A stretch of DNA of 64,000 nt from Micrococcaceae bacterium Sec5.7. Lineage in GTDB: Bacteria; Actinomycetota; Actinomycetes; Actinomycetales; Micrococcaceae. The stretch is taken from NCBI GenBank assembly GCA_039636785.1, contig CP144169.1, positions 2,108,001 to 2,172,000 on the forward strand. The letters run 5' to 3'. Made by a program: the position numbers and the translations under genes. Positions 1 to 8,400 of this stretch are shown here, piece by piece. Within the stretch, counting starts at the first letter, position 1, and each line of letters begins with the position of its first letter. Below the pieces are notes generated by a model that was not told the origin of the DNA, ran no database searches, and worked only from the letters and a program-made list of their open reading frames with translations.

Positions 1-38
1 TGCGATGCGGCGTGTGGTTTCGATGACGCCGTTGATGG
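1..38 (-). pseudogene. ISL3-family transposase C-terminal fragment, cut by window edge
   Basis: Read on the minus strand this stretch encodes INGVIETTRRIA. The same string occurs near the C-terminus of the ISL3-type transposase at 33.5-34.8 kb in this window. The frame continues off the left edge, so only the tail is visible. It shows that the left edge lies in mobile DNA related to, but not identical with, the ISL3 copy in the island. Confidence 0.6.
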
Positions 39-123
39 ATATCTGGAGCCGTCGCCGGTGGATGCGGTGTAGTTGTTGGGGTTCTGTGTCGGTGACATGT
101 CGCTGACACGGTCGTATTCGTGA

Positions 124-516
124 TCAGGTCTGGGGTTGTTGGGCAGCGGCGCGTTCTTTCCCCAAGACCACGGCGAGTCGGGCCCGAAGTGCTTGGTTCT
201 CGTTGCGGAGCGTTCGGACTTCGCTGCGGAGGGTGGCGAGAAGCTCGTCGCGGGAGCCCTGAGACATCCGCTCAGTGGCCGGCTGTCGACGGGCGATGGT
301 GCGGGCGGGATCGCGGAGCCGGTTGATCTCTTCGCGCAGTTCAGTGTCGCGGTAGAGCAGTGCCCGGGAGACACCTGCTGCCTTGGCGACGGTGGCGTAG
401 TTAATGGCGGAGCCCTCTCGGTCGCCCGGGAAAGCCAACTGCGCGGCGAGGAAGCGGTAGGGTGCCGGATCATCGAGAGCGCACCACCGACAACGTGGGC
501 CCGGATGCCCGGCCAA
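124..516 (-). CDS. TnpC / DUF6262-like transposition accessory protein, N-terminus probably altered
   Basis: This 130-residue protein has a helix-turn-helix core (about residues 38-58, ATVAKAAGVSRALLYRD) followed by a polar helical tail (about 85-120) with a short coiled-coil character. The arrangement matches the small DUF6262/TnpC proteins that accompany the paired tyrosine recombinases of Tn554-type elements. The first 35 or so residues do not look like the family and start five bases from the end of the ISAs1 remnant, so the original N-terminus was probably replaced. No partner recombinase lies beside it, so it is likely an orphan relic. The family call is from motif memory, not a search. 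Confidence 0.5.
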   Translation of the reverse strand: MAGHPGPRCRWCALDDPAPYRFLAAQLAFPGDREGSAINYATVAKAAGVSRALLYRDTELREEINRLRDPARTIARRQPATERMSQGSRDELLATLRSEVRTLRNENQALRARLAVVLGKERAAAQQPQT

Positions 517-520
517 CTAC

Positions 521-1316
521 CAGGGCTAATGCAAAGTCGTGGGTAGCGGGTTGATTCTGGCGAGTTTGAGGGCTCGGTTGGCGTTTCTGGCGGTGTGTCT
601 GGTGGCTTTGGCGATGTTGCTGGTTTTGGCTATTCGGTAGAGACTGATGGCGAGGTTTCGCAGGGATGCCATGAGTCTCGGGGCGTTGCCTGTACGGATC
701 TGGGATTTGTCTTCCAGATACGTGACGTCTCGGGTCCAGTGGAGCTGGTTCTCTATCGTCCAGTGCCCGCGGATCCAGGTGTTGAGGTCGGCGGCGCTGG
801 CTTTGTCGGCCGGCAGGGATGTGATCACATAGACGGTCTCAACACGCCACTTCCTGCCGCCGAGTGTGCGGGATCCGCGGGTGATCCGGGCGGCCTGGGC
901 CGCATGCGGGAACAGTATCCCGGCCTCGATCGTGACGACTTTGATGGCCCTGCTGCCAGTGCGGCCATGGCTACGATATTGGTGCCGGTTCCCTACCGGC
1001 ACCTGCTCCCACGGCAGCGACTTCAATTGCCGCTGCAGACTCCTCTGGTTGCCCTTGACGCAAAGGACATAGTGCGCGCCACGGGTATGGAGATACTGCG
1101 CATGGGCGCGTTGGGTATGCATCGCATCTGCCGTAACCACAACACCGTCCAGGTCGTTGAACGTCTCCAGGAGGGTGGTAAACATGGTGATCTCATTCGT
1201 CTTGACGCCCACGTCAACTTGCCCCAGAACAGTGCCGGTGGCGTGGTCCACGGCGGCCATCAAATGCACCCGGGAGCCGCCACCATTCTTCGCTCCACGG
1301 ACTTGACGCCGCGCAG
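521..1316 (-). mobile_element. ISAs1-family insertion sequence, 5'-truncated
   Basis: The element runs from a CAGGGC-type terminus at 521, typical of ISAs1 ends, to about 1316, where the acetyltransferase reading frame resumes. Only the C-terminal two thirds of the transposase remain and the second terminal repeat is missing, so no target duplication can be recognised. The right junction was placed by where the acetyltransferase frame starts to make sense and is accurate to about 15 bases. Confidence 0.65.
526..1316 (-). pseudogene. ISAs1-family transposase, N-terminally truncated
   Basis: The readable part is about 260 residues, while family members are about 370-390, so roughly the first 110 residues are gone. 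It begins at [18 protein letters not shown], which corresponds to the family's GK-x-LRGA segment just before the catalytic core. The [13 protein letters not shown] and [15 protein letters not shown] stretches are the conserved DDE-type regions, and the C-terminal RNLAISLYR helix is typical. With the N-terminus and one end lost the element cannot be autonomous. Confidence 0.75.
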
Positions 1317-1493
1317 CGGCCAAAGGCCGGGGCGGCAGACCTCTACCACGGAACGCTGAAACTGTTTCTGGCCGCCGGCTTCGAAGTGGTCAGCAGCTCG
1401 GTTCCGGGGCGCGCCGTCGTCCGGCTCAACGCACAGGAACCCCCGGTGCGTTCAATCGGTCAGCAGCGCGCCAGCACTGCCCGCCCCGGATGA
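1317..1493 (+). pseudogene. GNAT acetyltransferase, C-terminal remnant
   Basis: The plus-strand frame ending in TGA at 1491-1493 reads [20 protein letters not shown] and then [17 protein letters not shown]. This is the final strand-helix-strand of a GNAT N-acetyltransferase, in which YxG-x4-FxxxGF marks the acetyl-CoA-binding C-terminal helix. There is no start codon and everything upstream is the ISAs1 fragment, so the gene was cut by the insertion. The substrate cannot be inferred. Confidence 0.6.
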
Positions 1494-1503
1494 TCCGGGT
1501 TTT

Positions 1504-2271
1504 CTACGGCAGCGTCAGTACCACCGGACCGTCAACCGTGATGGCCACCGTGTGCTCGCTGTGCGCAGCCCGCCGGCCGCTGCCGGAGCGGAGGGTCCAT
1601 TCGTCGACGTCGTGGTAGTAGTCGTCCTTGCCGCCCAGGATCAACATCGGCTCAATGGCGATCACCAGGCCTTCAGCCAGCTTGATGCCGCGCCCCGGCC
1701 TGCCGTCATTGGGTACCGGGGGTTCGGCGTGCATGGTGCGGCCGATCCCGTGGCCGCCGTGGTCGGCCAGCAGGCCATAGCCAGCGCGACGCGCAGCACC
1801 GCCGATCGCGTATGCGAGGTCGCCCATCTTGTTGCCGATCCTGGCTGCATCGATTCCCCGGGCCAAGGCTGCATCAGTGGCGTCAATGAGCGCCTGGTCC
1901 ACGGGATCCGCCGTGCCCACGATGAAACTCACTGCGGCGTCTCCGCACCAGCCTTCAAGGAACGCACCGCAGTCAACGCTGAGCAGGTCCCCGTCCTGAA
2001 GGCGGTATCCGTCTGGGACACCGTGCACCACGGCATCGTTCACGCTGGTGCAGATAACGCCGGAAAACGGCACCGATGCCCAGCTCGGGTGGTAGCCAAG
2101 GAACGCGGGTGTGGCGCCGGCGCCGGAAATAGAGTCCGCAGCAACGGTATCCAGCTCCCTCAGGGACACCCCGACGGCGGCCGCCTCGCGGACAGCGGCC
2201 AGGGTGTTCGCCACCACGCGCCCGGCTTCGCGCATCAACGCGATCTGGTCAGGGCTTTTGATCATGGACAT
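1504..2271 (-). CDS. map: Methionine aminopeptidase, type I
   Basis: This cytoplasmic metalloprotease removes the initiator methionine from nascent proteins. The 255-residue length is normal for type Ia/Ic enzymes. All five dinuclear-metal ligands are visible: D100 and D111 (SVDCGAFLEGWCGDAA), H174 (HGGHGIG), E207 (IAIEPM) and E239 (SEHTVAIT), plus the substrate-positioning H83 in VVHG. The start at 2271 gives MSMIKSP, the usual N-terminal beginning of the fold. It acts after peptide deformylase (def, 5.7 kb) in the same processing pathway but is not in an operon with it. The copy looks intact. Confidence 0.95.
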   Translation of the reverse strand: MSMIKSPDQIALMREAGRVVANTLAAVREAAAVGVSLRELDTVAADSISGAGATPAFLGYHPSWASVPFSGVICTSVNDAVVHGVPDGYRLQDGDLLSVDCGAFLEGWCGDAAVSFIVGTADPVDQALIDATDAALARGIDAARIGNKMGDLAYAIGGAARRAGYGLLADHGGHGIGRTMHAEPPVPNDGRPGRGIKLAEGLVIAIEPMLILGGKDDYYHDVDEWTLRSGSGRRAAHSEHTVAITVDGPVVLTLP

Positions 2272-2391
2272 TTTGGTACCTCCGGAAGCAGTTGATGGTT
2301 CCGCCTGCGCGCAAGCTACGGGCGGAGCAGCGTTCTGCTTCCCACTCTAGAACGGGGCCGGCGCGGCCGCACGGCTGGATACAGTTGACGC

Positions 2392-3075
2392 ATGGCCAAC
2401 AACGAACTTGTCGCCGCGATCCGCACGCGCCTCAGGGCAGTTGCCGATCCGGGCCGGGCTGCGGCCGGGCAGGCCTACATGAAATCCTCCATGCTATCCC
2501 TGGGCGTCCGCGTTCCCGAGGTACGGAAGATCGCCAAGGCTGAAGCCGTGGCCCAGCAATTGGCGTCACCGGAGGAACTGCGGGCCGTTGTGCTTGAACT
2601 CTGGCGAGGGGCAGCGTTTCGTGAAGAGCGCTATGCGGCAATCGATCTCACCGGCCTGCGTCTGGCCTCACACGATCTGGACATGCTTCCGGTCTACGAG
2701 GAGATCATCCGCACCGGGGCGTGGTGGGACTTCGTGGACGGCGTGGCACACAGGATCTGCGGGCTGCTGCAGGCCCACCGGACCGGGCTGACGCCGGTTC
2801 TGCAGGCGTGGAGCACAGACCGGGATTTCTGGATCAGGCGGGCTTCCATCACCTCGCAGTTGGCCGCGAAGTCCGAAACGGACACGGTTCTGCTGGCCCA
2901 CGTGATTGAGGCGAATCAGGCGGACAGTGAGTTTTTCATCCGCAAGGCCATCGGTTGGGCCCTGCGCGAGTATGCCAAAACAGACGCCGGCTGGGTGGCT
3001 GCATTCGTCTCTGCCCACGAATCCCTCAGCCCGCTCTCCCGCCGGGAAGCGCTGAAAAACCTGCCTGTCAGATGA
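2392..3075 (+). CDS. DNA alkylation repair protein, AlkD-like
   Basis: The 227-residue, all-helical protein has the layout of AlkD-type HEAT-repeat glycosylases, which excise N3/N7-alkylated purines without base flipping. Recognisable parts are MKSSMLSLGVRVPEVRKIAK near residue 24, WWDFVDGVAHRICG in the middle, DRDFWIRRASITSQL and a C-terminal FFIRKAIGWALREYAKTD. The W-D and R residues of the DNA-facing concave surface are present. It is monocistronic and converges with the mannosyltransferase gene, whose stop it overlaps by eight bases. Intact. Confidence 0.88.
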   Translation: MANNELVAAIRTRLRAVADPGRAAAGQAYMKSSMLSLGVRVPEVRKIAKAEAVAQQLASPEELRAVVLELWRGAAFREERYAAIDLTGLRLASHDLDMLPVYEEIIRTGAWWDFVDGVAHRICGLLQAHRTGLTPVLQAWSTDRDFWIRRASITSQLAAKSETDTVLLAHVIEANQADSEFFIRKAIGWALREYAKTDAGWVAAFVSAHESLSPLSRREALKNLPVR

Positions 3076-4624
3076 CCGGACGGGAAGTGACCGGCTGGTC
3101 CGACTTATTGAAGAGCAGTTTGGTCCGGGGGTCCAGGAAAATCAGGTACAGGGCAAACAGCAGCGCGATGATCGCGGCCCCGTTGCGTGCTAGGGCCAGC
3201 GCCAGGCCCAGGTCCTCCGTCTGCAGGTAGGGGAAGACCTCCAGCTGGTCGGAGATGGCGTAGACCATAAAAAACGACACCAGGAAGTACAGCGCCTTGA
3301 CCTGCCAGTCGTCGCGGATTCCCGTGACGGCAAACAGCGGGATGAGCCAGACCACGTACCAGGACTGGATCATCGGGGCCAGGAATACGACGGCGGCGAA
3401 CGCCAGCGTGAGCCGCCGCATGAGGCGGTCGTGCCCACCCTTGAAAATCTGCCAGGCGACAATACCCACGGCAAGTAGCTTGCCGGCGTCGTAGACCCAT
3501 TTGGCGAGGCCCCAGCCGTCCAGGCCGAACGCGTTGGCGATGGAAGCGACGATCAGGCCCACGAGTCCAACCGGGGCGTACCAGATCCAGATGCTGCCGG
3601 GGGCGGAAAGCCCGTTGATCCAGCCGAAGCCAAAACCGTTGACGAGGCTCATGGCATACAGGAGAGCGAGGGTGATGCCTGCGGTGAGTCCCCAGAACAC
3701 GAATTTCCGCGGCCAGCTGGCATTCTTACCTGCCCAGAGGAGGCCGATGAACGGCAGAAAAACAATAGTGATGGGCTTGACCGAGATGGAGAGTGTCACC
3801 AGCACAATACCCAACACAACGCGCTTGGTGGCGCAGTAGTACAGCCCTGCGAGTGCCAGGCCGATCATCAGTGCATCGTTGTGCACGCTGGCAATGAAGT
3901 TGGTGAGGAAGAGCGGGTTGGCGGCCGTCAGCCAGAGTGCCCGGTGCGGATTAACGCCGTGGAGTTCTGCCAGTTTGGGTACATAGATGATGCACAACAC
4001 CACACCAATCAGCGCCGCCAGCCGGAACAGCATGATGCTGGCCTCGGGGTGCACATGGGTGGTCCAGACCACAAACTGCTCGATCCATAAGAAAAGCTGG
4101 CCGTAGGGCACCGGGGCCTCGGTCCACATCTTGTCCGCACCGAGCTGGAAGTAGTTGGACAGCGCCGAAATCCCGTTTTCGTAGGGGTTGAAGCCCTCCA
4201 CCATCAACCGGCCCTGGCCTATGTAGGCGTACACGTCGCGGCTGAAGAGCGGCACGGTGAACATCATGGGCAATCCCCACGCCACCACGGCCTGCAGCAT
4301 GGCCTTGCGTGCTTCCGGACCCCAGACCCGCACGCGCTGCCCCAGCCGGAGCCACGCCCGGACCAGCAACATTCCGCCGATCGCCAGCAGCACGATGGAC
4401 AGGGCCACGCCCACAGCCTCGGTACGCATCCAGATAAAGAGCGGCATCCGCCGTAGTTCGGACGCGGGCGCCAGCCAGCCGACCCCCAAGGATCCGATCA
4501 TCATAAACACCGAGCCGATGAATCCGGCGATGAGCGGGGACCGCGCGTTGTCCACCTCGGCCGGAGCCGGATCCAAGGAAGTAGCGGCGGCCATATCCCC
4601 CGTTGCTGGCACAGGCGCCGTCAT
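3068..4624 (-). CDS. Polyprenol-phosphomannose-dependent alpha-1,6-mannosyltransferase (MptB-like)
   Basis: The 518-residue protein has about 12-13 predicted membrane helices and belongs to the GT-C type glycosyltransferases of the actinobacterial MptA/MptB group. These elongate alpha-1,6-mannan chains of lipomannan-like glycolipids using polyprenyl-phosphate mannose at the outer membrane face. The acidic first loop VPLFSRDVYAYIGQGRLM supplies the catalytic aspartate region. The N-terminal 25 residues are hydrophilic. The start was set at ATG 4624 because the frame remains open further upstream but there it overlaps orn and has no family resemblance. The exact acceptor is inferred from the family only. 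Confidence 0.85.
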   Translation of the reverse strand: MTAPVPATGDMAAATSLDPAPAEVDNARSPLIAGFIGSVFMMIGSLGVGWLAPASELRRMPLFIWMRTEAVGVALSIVLLAIGGMLLVRAWLRLGQRVRVWGPEARKAMLQAVVAWGLPMMFTVPLFSRDVYAYIGQGRLMVEGFNPYENGISALSNYFQLGADKMWTEAPVPYGQLFLWIEQFVVWTTHVHPEASIMLFRLAALIGVVLCIIYVPKLAELHGVNPHRALWLTAANPLFLTNFIASVHNDALMIGLALAGLYYCATKRVVLGIVLVTLSISVKPITIVFLPFIGLLWAGKNASWPRKFVFWGLTAGITLALLYAMSLVNGFGFGWINGLSAPGSIWIWYAPVGLVGLIVASIANAFGLDGWGLAKWVYDAGKLLAVGIVAWQIFKGGHDRLMRRLTLAFAAVVFLAPMIQSWYVVWLIPLFAVTGIRDDWQVKALYFLVSFFMVYAISDQLEVFPYLQTEDLGLALALARNGAAIIALLFALYLIFLDPRTKLLFNKSDQPVTSRPVI

Positions 4625-4778
4625 CTCAGGATCGTCCAATCTGTTGTGTGGCGTGCGTCCACCCGGGATGGCCGGGCGAACCGGCCGGAGTGGGGCGCGA
4701 CGACGGAAAACGCGCCGCCGCGTACCCGAAATCCTAACACCGGACCGTTCCGCCACAGCCAAACGGTAGGCTGGGCGG

Positions 4779-5426
4779 GTGCCTATATCTAACGAACGCA
4801 TCGTCTGGATCGACTGCGAAATGACCGGCCTGGACTCCAAGAATGACGCCCTCATTGAGGTGGCTGTCCTCGTGACGGATTCAGAGCTCAATATTCTCGG
4901 TGACGGTGTGGACGTCGTCATCAAGCCCGATGATGCCGCGCTGGCCCAGATGAACGATTTTGTCCGGGACATGCATACACGCTCCGGCCTGCTCGAAGAG
5001 CTTCCCCACGGCAAGACCATGGCGGAGGCCGAAGCAGCCGTTCTTGAATACATCGAGAAGTGGGTTCCGGATCCCCGCAAGGCGCCTCTCGGCGGCAATT
5101 CCGTGGGGACCGACCGCGTGTTCCTGGTCCGGGACATGCCCGCGGTGGTGGAGCACCTGCATTACCGGATCATCGACGTCAGCACCATCAAGGAGCTCTC
5201 GCGCCGCTGGTTCGCCCGGGCCTACTTCCAGGCACCGGCGAAGCACGGCGGACACAGGGCCCTCGGCGACATCAAGGATTCCATTGATGAGCTCCGCTAC
5301 TACCGGGAGGCCGTTTTTGTGCCCGCCCCCGGCCCGGACAGCGCCACAGCGCAGCGGATCTCCAAGCGGATCTCCGCCCCCGCTGAAGCGGCGGTGGATC
5401 CGGCAGCCGTCCAGACAAACCAGTAA
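4779..5426 (+). CDS. orn: Oligoribonuclease
   Basis: This DEDDh 3'-5' exonuclease degrades 2-5-nt RNA fragments, and pGpG in c-di-GMP-using bacteria. The 215-residue protein carries the whole active site: D12 and E14 (WIDCEMTGL), D112 (SVGTDRVFL), H159 and D164 (GGHRALGDI). The start is GTG at 4779. A disordered proline/alanine-rich tail follows residue 185, as is common in actinobacterial Orn. It is divergent from the mannosyltransferase gene and upstream of tRNA-His. Complete. Confidence 0.95.
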   Translation: MPISNERIVWIDCEMTGLDSKNDALIEVAVLVTDSELNILGDGVDVVIKPDDAALAQMNDFVRDMHTRSGLLEELPHGKTMAEAEAAVLEYIEKWVPDPRKAPLGGNSVGTDRVFLVRDMPAVVEHLHYRIIDVSTIKELSRRWFARAYFQAPAKHGGHRALGDIKDSIDELRYYREAVFVPAPGPDSATAQRISKRISAPAEAAVDPAAVQTNQ

Positions 5427-5555
5427 TTTGCGCCACGTTTGAGGGAAATTTCGGCAAAAACCGCAAAAGTGGCAAAAGTACCCCCGAACAGCAGGTAAAC
5501 TATTTGTCGTTGCCTTTTCAGACAGCCGGTTCGCCGGAGGCCCTGGCAGGCACAT

Positions 5556-5629
5556 GGTGGGCGTAGCTCAGTTGGCAGAGCGCCTGGTTGTGGTCCAGGA
5601 GGTCGCGGGTTCAACCCCCGTCGCTCACC
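5556..5629 (+). tRNA. tRNA-His (anticodon GUG)
   Basis: A complete cloverleaf can be folded. The acceptor stem GTGGGCG pairs with CGCTCAC, with one G-U pair. The D-arm is GCTC...GAGC, the anticodon stem is CCTGG/CCAGG with loop TTGTGGT giving anticodon GTG, and the T-arm contains TTCAA. The extra G at -1 (5556) faces C73, the identity element special to tRNA-His. No CCA is encoded. A strong terminator follows 30 bases later. Confidence 0.95.
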
Positions 5630-5658
5630 CTTGCAGGACGGCATTAGCTGCCGCTCCG

Positions 5659-5699
5659 AAACAAAGGCCGCACCGGATATCCGGTGCGGCCTTTGTTTG
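5659..5699 (+). terminator. Rho-independent terminator after tRNA-His
   Basis: A long near-perfect inverted repeat (GGCCGCACCGGAT / ATCCGGTGCGGCC) is flanked by AAACAAA on the left and TTTGTTTG on the right. It lies between tRNA-His and def and should end the tRNA transcript. Confidence 0.85.
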
Positions 5700-5751
5700 T
5701 TTTCGCACTATTGCCGGCTCTTACCCGCAAGCACCAAAGGAACCACCTGAC

Positions 5752-6324
5752 ATGACCGTTCTGCCGATCACCATCTGGGGCGAACCGGTGCTGCACCGCC
5801 GGGCTGCTGAAGTCGAAGAATTCGATGACGAGCTCCGCATTCTGATTTCCGACATGTTCGAGACCAATGCGGCAGCCAACGGCGTAGGCCTCGCCGCACC
5901 GCAGGTCGGCGTGGGCAAACGGATCTTCATCTACAAGTTTGTCAACGAAGACGGCGCCCCGCCCATCGGCGTCCTGGTGAACCCTGTCCTGACGCTCTCC
6001 AAAGTCTCCGGGGCGCTGCCGGATCCGGACGAGGAAGAGGAAGGGTGCCTGTCCTTCCCCGGTGGCCAGTACCCGCTCAAACGCGCCGAGTGGGTAAGGG
6101 TGCAGGGTTTTGATGGCTTGGGCCAGCCTGTGGACTTCGAAGCAACAGACTGGTTCGCGCGCATTATCCAGCACGAATTCGACCACCTGGACGGCAAGCT
6201 GTACGTAAACCGCCTGATGGACCGCTACGCGCGCAAAGCCATGAAGCAGGCGAAAAAGAGCGGCTGGGGCGTCCCTGGGCTGACCTGGATGCCCGGCGTC
6301 GATCCCGATCCGTTCGGACACTGA
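5752..6324 (+). CDS. def: Peptide deformylase
   Basis: The enzyme removes the N-formyl group from nascent proteins before methionine aminopeptidase acts. The 190-residue protein has all three family motifs: GVGLAAPQ (residues 44-51), EEGCLSFPG with metal-binding C99, and HEFDH with H141, E142 and H145. An acidic insertion (DPDEEEE, about 91-97) precedes motif 2. The ATG at 5752 follows AAAGGAACC. The frame stays open upstream through tRNA-His, but that part is not coding. Followed at four bases by the acyltransferase gene, so the two are probably co-transcribed. Confidence 0.95.
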   Translation: MTVLPITIWGEPVLHRRAAEVEEFDDELRILISDMFETNAAANGVGLAAPQVGVGKRIFIYKFVNEDGAPPIGVLVNPVLTLSKVSGALPDPDEEEEGCLSFPGGQYPLKRAEWVRVQGFDGLGQPVDFEATDWFARIIQHEFDHLDGKLYVNRLMDRYARKAMKQAKKSGWGVPGLTWMPGVDPDPFGH

Positions 6325-6328
6325 TTCC

Positions 6329-7189
6329 ATGACTCGCCATGAAGCAACGCCTGACCACAGCGCGCTGTTTGAGCTGCTGGACATCCGGCCCGCGGACCGA
6401 CCTGGCTGCGCCGGGCTGCTTGATTCCCCCGCCGGAGCTGAAGTGCGGCGTGCTCTCGCGGCCCTCGAGCTGCGCCTGGGCAGTTTTGCCACGTCCCCTG
6501 CTTCGGATGAAGGCATTTCAGCGGAGTCGTGGCTGGAGGCCCATCTGCGTTTCGCGCCGCGCGTCCCCGAATGGCATGCCGCTCTGGGCATTCCCGGTGA
6601 GTTGTCTAAAGCGATCCTCGCGGACGTTGGCCGCCAGCTGGCCATTCACCGCCGGGTTCACGGCGCGTTCGGACTGGACACCTGGTCCTGGCTGACACTG
6701 CACATGGCCGGCAACATCTTCCAGCTGGGCCGGCTGCAGTTCCATCTGATCCGGAAGAATACGGAAACACCGTGGGCCCGGGCCGGGGAATGGCTGTTGG
6801 GCTTGCACATTCCGGAGCTCACTGGTCCGCAGGCAAGCCTCGCACCTGCCCAGGTGGACGAGAGCTTCTTGATGGCCCGGGACTTCTTCGCCGCCTATTT
6901 CCCGGACAAGCCCGTCACCACCGCAGTGTGCTCGTCCTGGATGCTGGACCCGTATCTGGCGTCCGCATTGCCGGAAAGCAACCTCGCGGCTTTTGCCCGG
7001 CGGTTTGAACTGGACAAGTGCACCGATGCACCCGAAGACGCCGTGTACTTCACCTTCCGTCAGCGGGGCCTGGACCGCCTGTCGGCGCTCCCCCGCGAAA
7101 CGTCACTGCAGCGCGTGGTGCTGGAGCGGATTGACGACGGCGGCACCTGGCAGCTGGGGCACGGCCACCTGACGCTCAGCGCGGAATAA
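6329..7189 (+). CDS. Acyltransferase-domain protein, DUF5596 / NAT-like
   Basis: This 286-residue cytoplasmic protein has a helical N-terminal part (about 1-130) and a C-terminal GNAT-like part (about 130-286). It resembles the actinobacterial acyltransferase proteins with an N-terminal NAT_N domain. Typical pieces are TWSWLTLHMAGNIFQLGRLQ, GLHIPELTG and YFPDKPVTTAVCSSWMLDP. The substrate is unknown. The start codon lies four bases after the def stop, so it is probably translationally coupled to def. Its 3' end overlaps the HNH gene on the other strand by 14 bases. Intact. Confidence 0.75.
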   Translation: MTRHEATPDHSALFELLDIRPADRPGCAGLLDSPAGAEVRRALAALELRLGSFATSPASDEGISAESWLEAHLRFAPRVPEWHAALGIPGELSKAILADVGRQLAIHRRVHGAFGLDTWSWLTLHMAGNIFQLGRLQFHLIRKNTETPWARAGEWLLGLHIPELTGPQASLAPAQVDESFLMARDFFAAYFPDKPVTTAVCSSWMLDPYLASALPESNLAAFARRFELDKCTDAPEDAVYFTFRQRGLDRLSALPRETSLQRVVLERIDDGGTWQLGHGHLTLSAE

Positions 7190-7973
7190 GGGTCTGCTGC
7201 CCCGGGCAGGAATCCAGGATCCGCTTCATGGCATCCTTCTCGGCCTGGGTGACCCAGAGCCGGTAGGCCGCCTTCACCGAAATCTGGCGGGCCACGTAAT
7301 GACAGCGGAACGCCTTGTTTTTCGGCAGCCAGGTCGCGGCGTCCGAAGCGCTTTTCTGCTGATTGGCCGGGCCGTCTGCGGCGATCAGGTTGAGAGGATC
7401 GTTGGCCAGGCTCTGACGCTGCTGCGGCGAGAGCAGCTGGGCCCCTTTCTGCCAGGCATCGCCGAGGGCAACTACATGGTCAATCTGGACTGCCCTGCTG
7501 CTCTCGGCACCCCGCTCGAACGAAACAACCTTGCCCGTGTAGGGCTCGTGGAACGTCCCGGAGGCCACGCGGCATTTTGATCCCTCGGTGAAGACCGGAG
7601 TGGAGAGATCGCGGCGGAGAATGTCGTTGCGTGTGTCGCAGCCGTTGCGGTCCACGTCCAGCCAGGCCTGGCCGAAGGCCGTTCGCTGGTAATTGTCCTT
7701 TGGCGCCCTGCCCTTGACCGGAAGCGCCTCCAGGGCTGCTGCGGCGGCGCCCTCCGGCACAGGCTGTACGGACGCGACTGCCTTCATCCAGGTGCGGTCA
7801 AGCACCCGCATCTCGCTGGGCCCGGTGATCGGCGGTTCTGCTGCCGCAAACTGGCCGGCCGTGAAGAACCACGTAACGCCGGCGATGGCTGAGAGTACCA
7901 GCGCCAGCAACACGGCCCAGGCCTGCCGGGACCGGCGTCTGGCACGCCGATATGCCGTCCAACTGATGGTCAT
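7176..7973 (-). CDS. Exported HNH-type nuclease (DUF1524 / GmrSD C-terminal-like)
   Basis: The 265-residue protein begins with an Arg-rich stretch (RRARRRSRQ) and one hydrophobic segment (about 20-42), indicating export or membrane anchoring. The C-terminal half carries the DUF1524 nuclease signature: VQIDHVVALGDAWQ with the catalytic D-H pair, then DPLNLIAADGPANQQKSASD and WLPKNKAFRCHYVARQI. Homologues are annotated as HNH endonuclease family proteins and are thought to act outside the cytoplasm, possibly in DNA scavenging. That role is inferred. Six cysteines could form disulfides. It appears complete and monocistronic. Confidence 0.8.
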   Translation of the reverse strand: MTISWTAYRRARRRSRQAWAVLLALVLSAIAGVTWFFTAGQFAAAEPPITGPSEMRVLDRTWMKAVASVQPVPEGAAAAALEALPVKGRAPKDNYQRTAFGQAWLDVDRNGCDTRNDILRRDLSTPVFTEGSKCRVASGTFHEPYTGKVVSFERGAESSRAVQIDHVVALGDAWQKGAQLLSPQQRQSLANDPLNLIAADGPANQQKSASDAATWLPKNKAFRCHYVARQISVKAAYRLWVTQAEKDAMKRILDSCPGQQTLIPR

Positions 7974-8111
7974 GGTTTTCCCGCTCTACTGGATTTATGC
8001 CGCACCAGATGAGCTTAGGTCAGACCCCCGACGCTCACGTCGATATCCACAGTGTGGAGGGCAAGTGCCCTGTCGGGCCGATGGGGACCAGCCCGGACGC
8101 CTGCCGCTGCG

Positions 8112-8321
8112 CTATTGCTCCCGCGTGACCCGTTTCAGGTCCTCGGCGGCCACATCCAGCAGCCCTTCGAGCTGGCTGACCCGGTCCTGGCTGACATCTC
8201 CCGCGTTGTGGGCCGCGCGGGCTCCGTCAAGCAGCCGGATGGCTTCCTTGTGGTTGGCCTTTGCCACGTCCAGGGCGTGTTCCAGGGAGGTGTCGTGCTG
8301 GAGAGTTGATTCTTTGTCCAT
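8112..8321 (-). CDS. Small hydrophilic protein of unknown function
   Basis: This 69-residue, strongly charged protein is predicted to be almost wholly helical (DTSLEHALDVAKANHKEAIR, then LEGLLDVAAEDLKRVTRE). It has a proper ATG and normal codon use. No family is recognised. It lies between the exported nuclease and gap, separated from gap by a pair of stem-loops, so it is probably transcribed on its own. Short length keeps confidence moderate. Confidence 0.5.
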   Translation of the reverse strand: MDKESTLQHDTSLEHALDVAKANHKEAIRLLDGARAAHNAGDVSQDRVSQLEGLLDVAAEDLKRVTREQ

Positions 8322-8341
8322 GACTCCATCTTGGTCCCCTT

Positions 8342-8391
8342 TCCCGGCTGATTCCAGAGCATCAGCCGGGAACTTGCGGACCGCAGTCCGC
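8342..8391 (-). terminator. Pair of stem-loops downstream of gap
   Basis: Two hairpins lie just after the gap stop on the minus strand. One has an 11-bp perfect stem TCCCGGCTGAT / ATCAGCCGGGA (8342-8371). The other is GCGGAC / GTCCGC (8376-8391). No T-run follows, so they may act as an RNA-stabilising or factor-dependent end rather than a classical terminator. Confidence 0.4.
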
Positions 8392-8400
8392 CAGTGCCCG

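Noticed and set aside
86..109. Imperfect palindrome GTGTCGGTGACATGTCGCTGACAC near the left edge
   Set aside because: Could be an element end or operator, but without a matching partner or gene context nothing more can be said.
595..1359. Long plus-strand frame of about 254 codons opposite the ISAs1 transposase
   Set aside because: It mirrors the real transposase on the other strand and shows no domain pattern; a high-GC shadow frame.
4625..5137. N-terminal extension of the mannosyltransferase frame across orn
   Set aside because: It overlaps orn on the other strand and has no family similarity; ATG 4624 gives the normal length.
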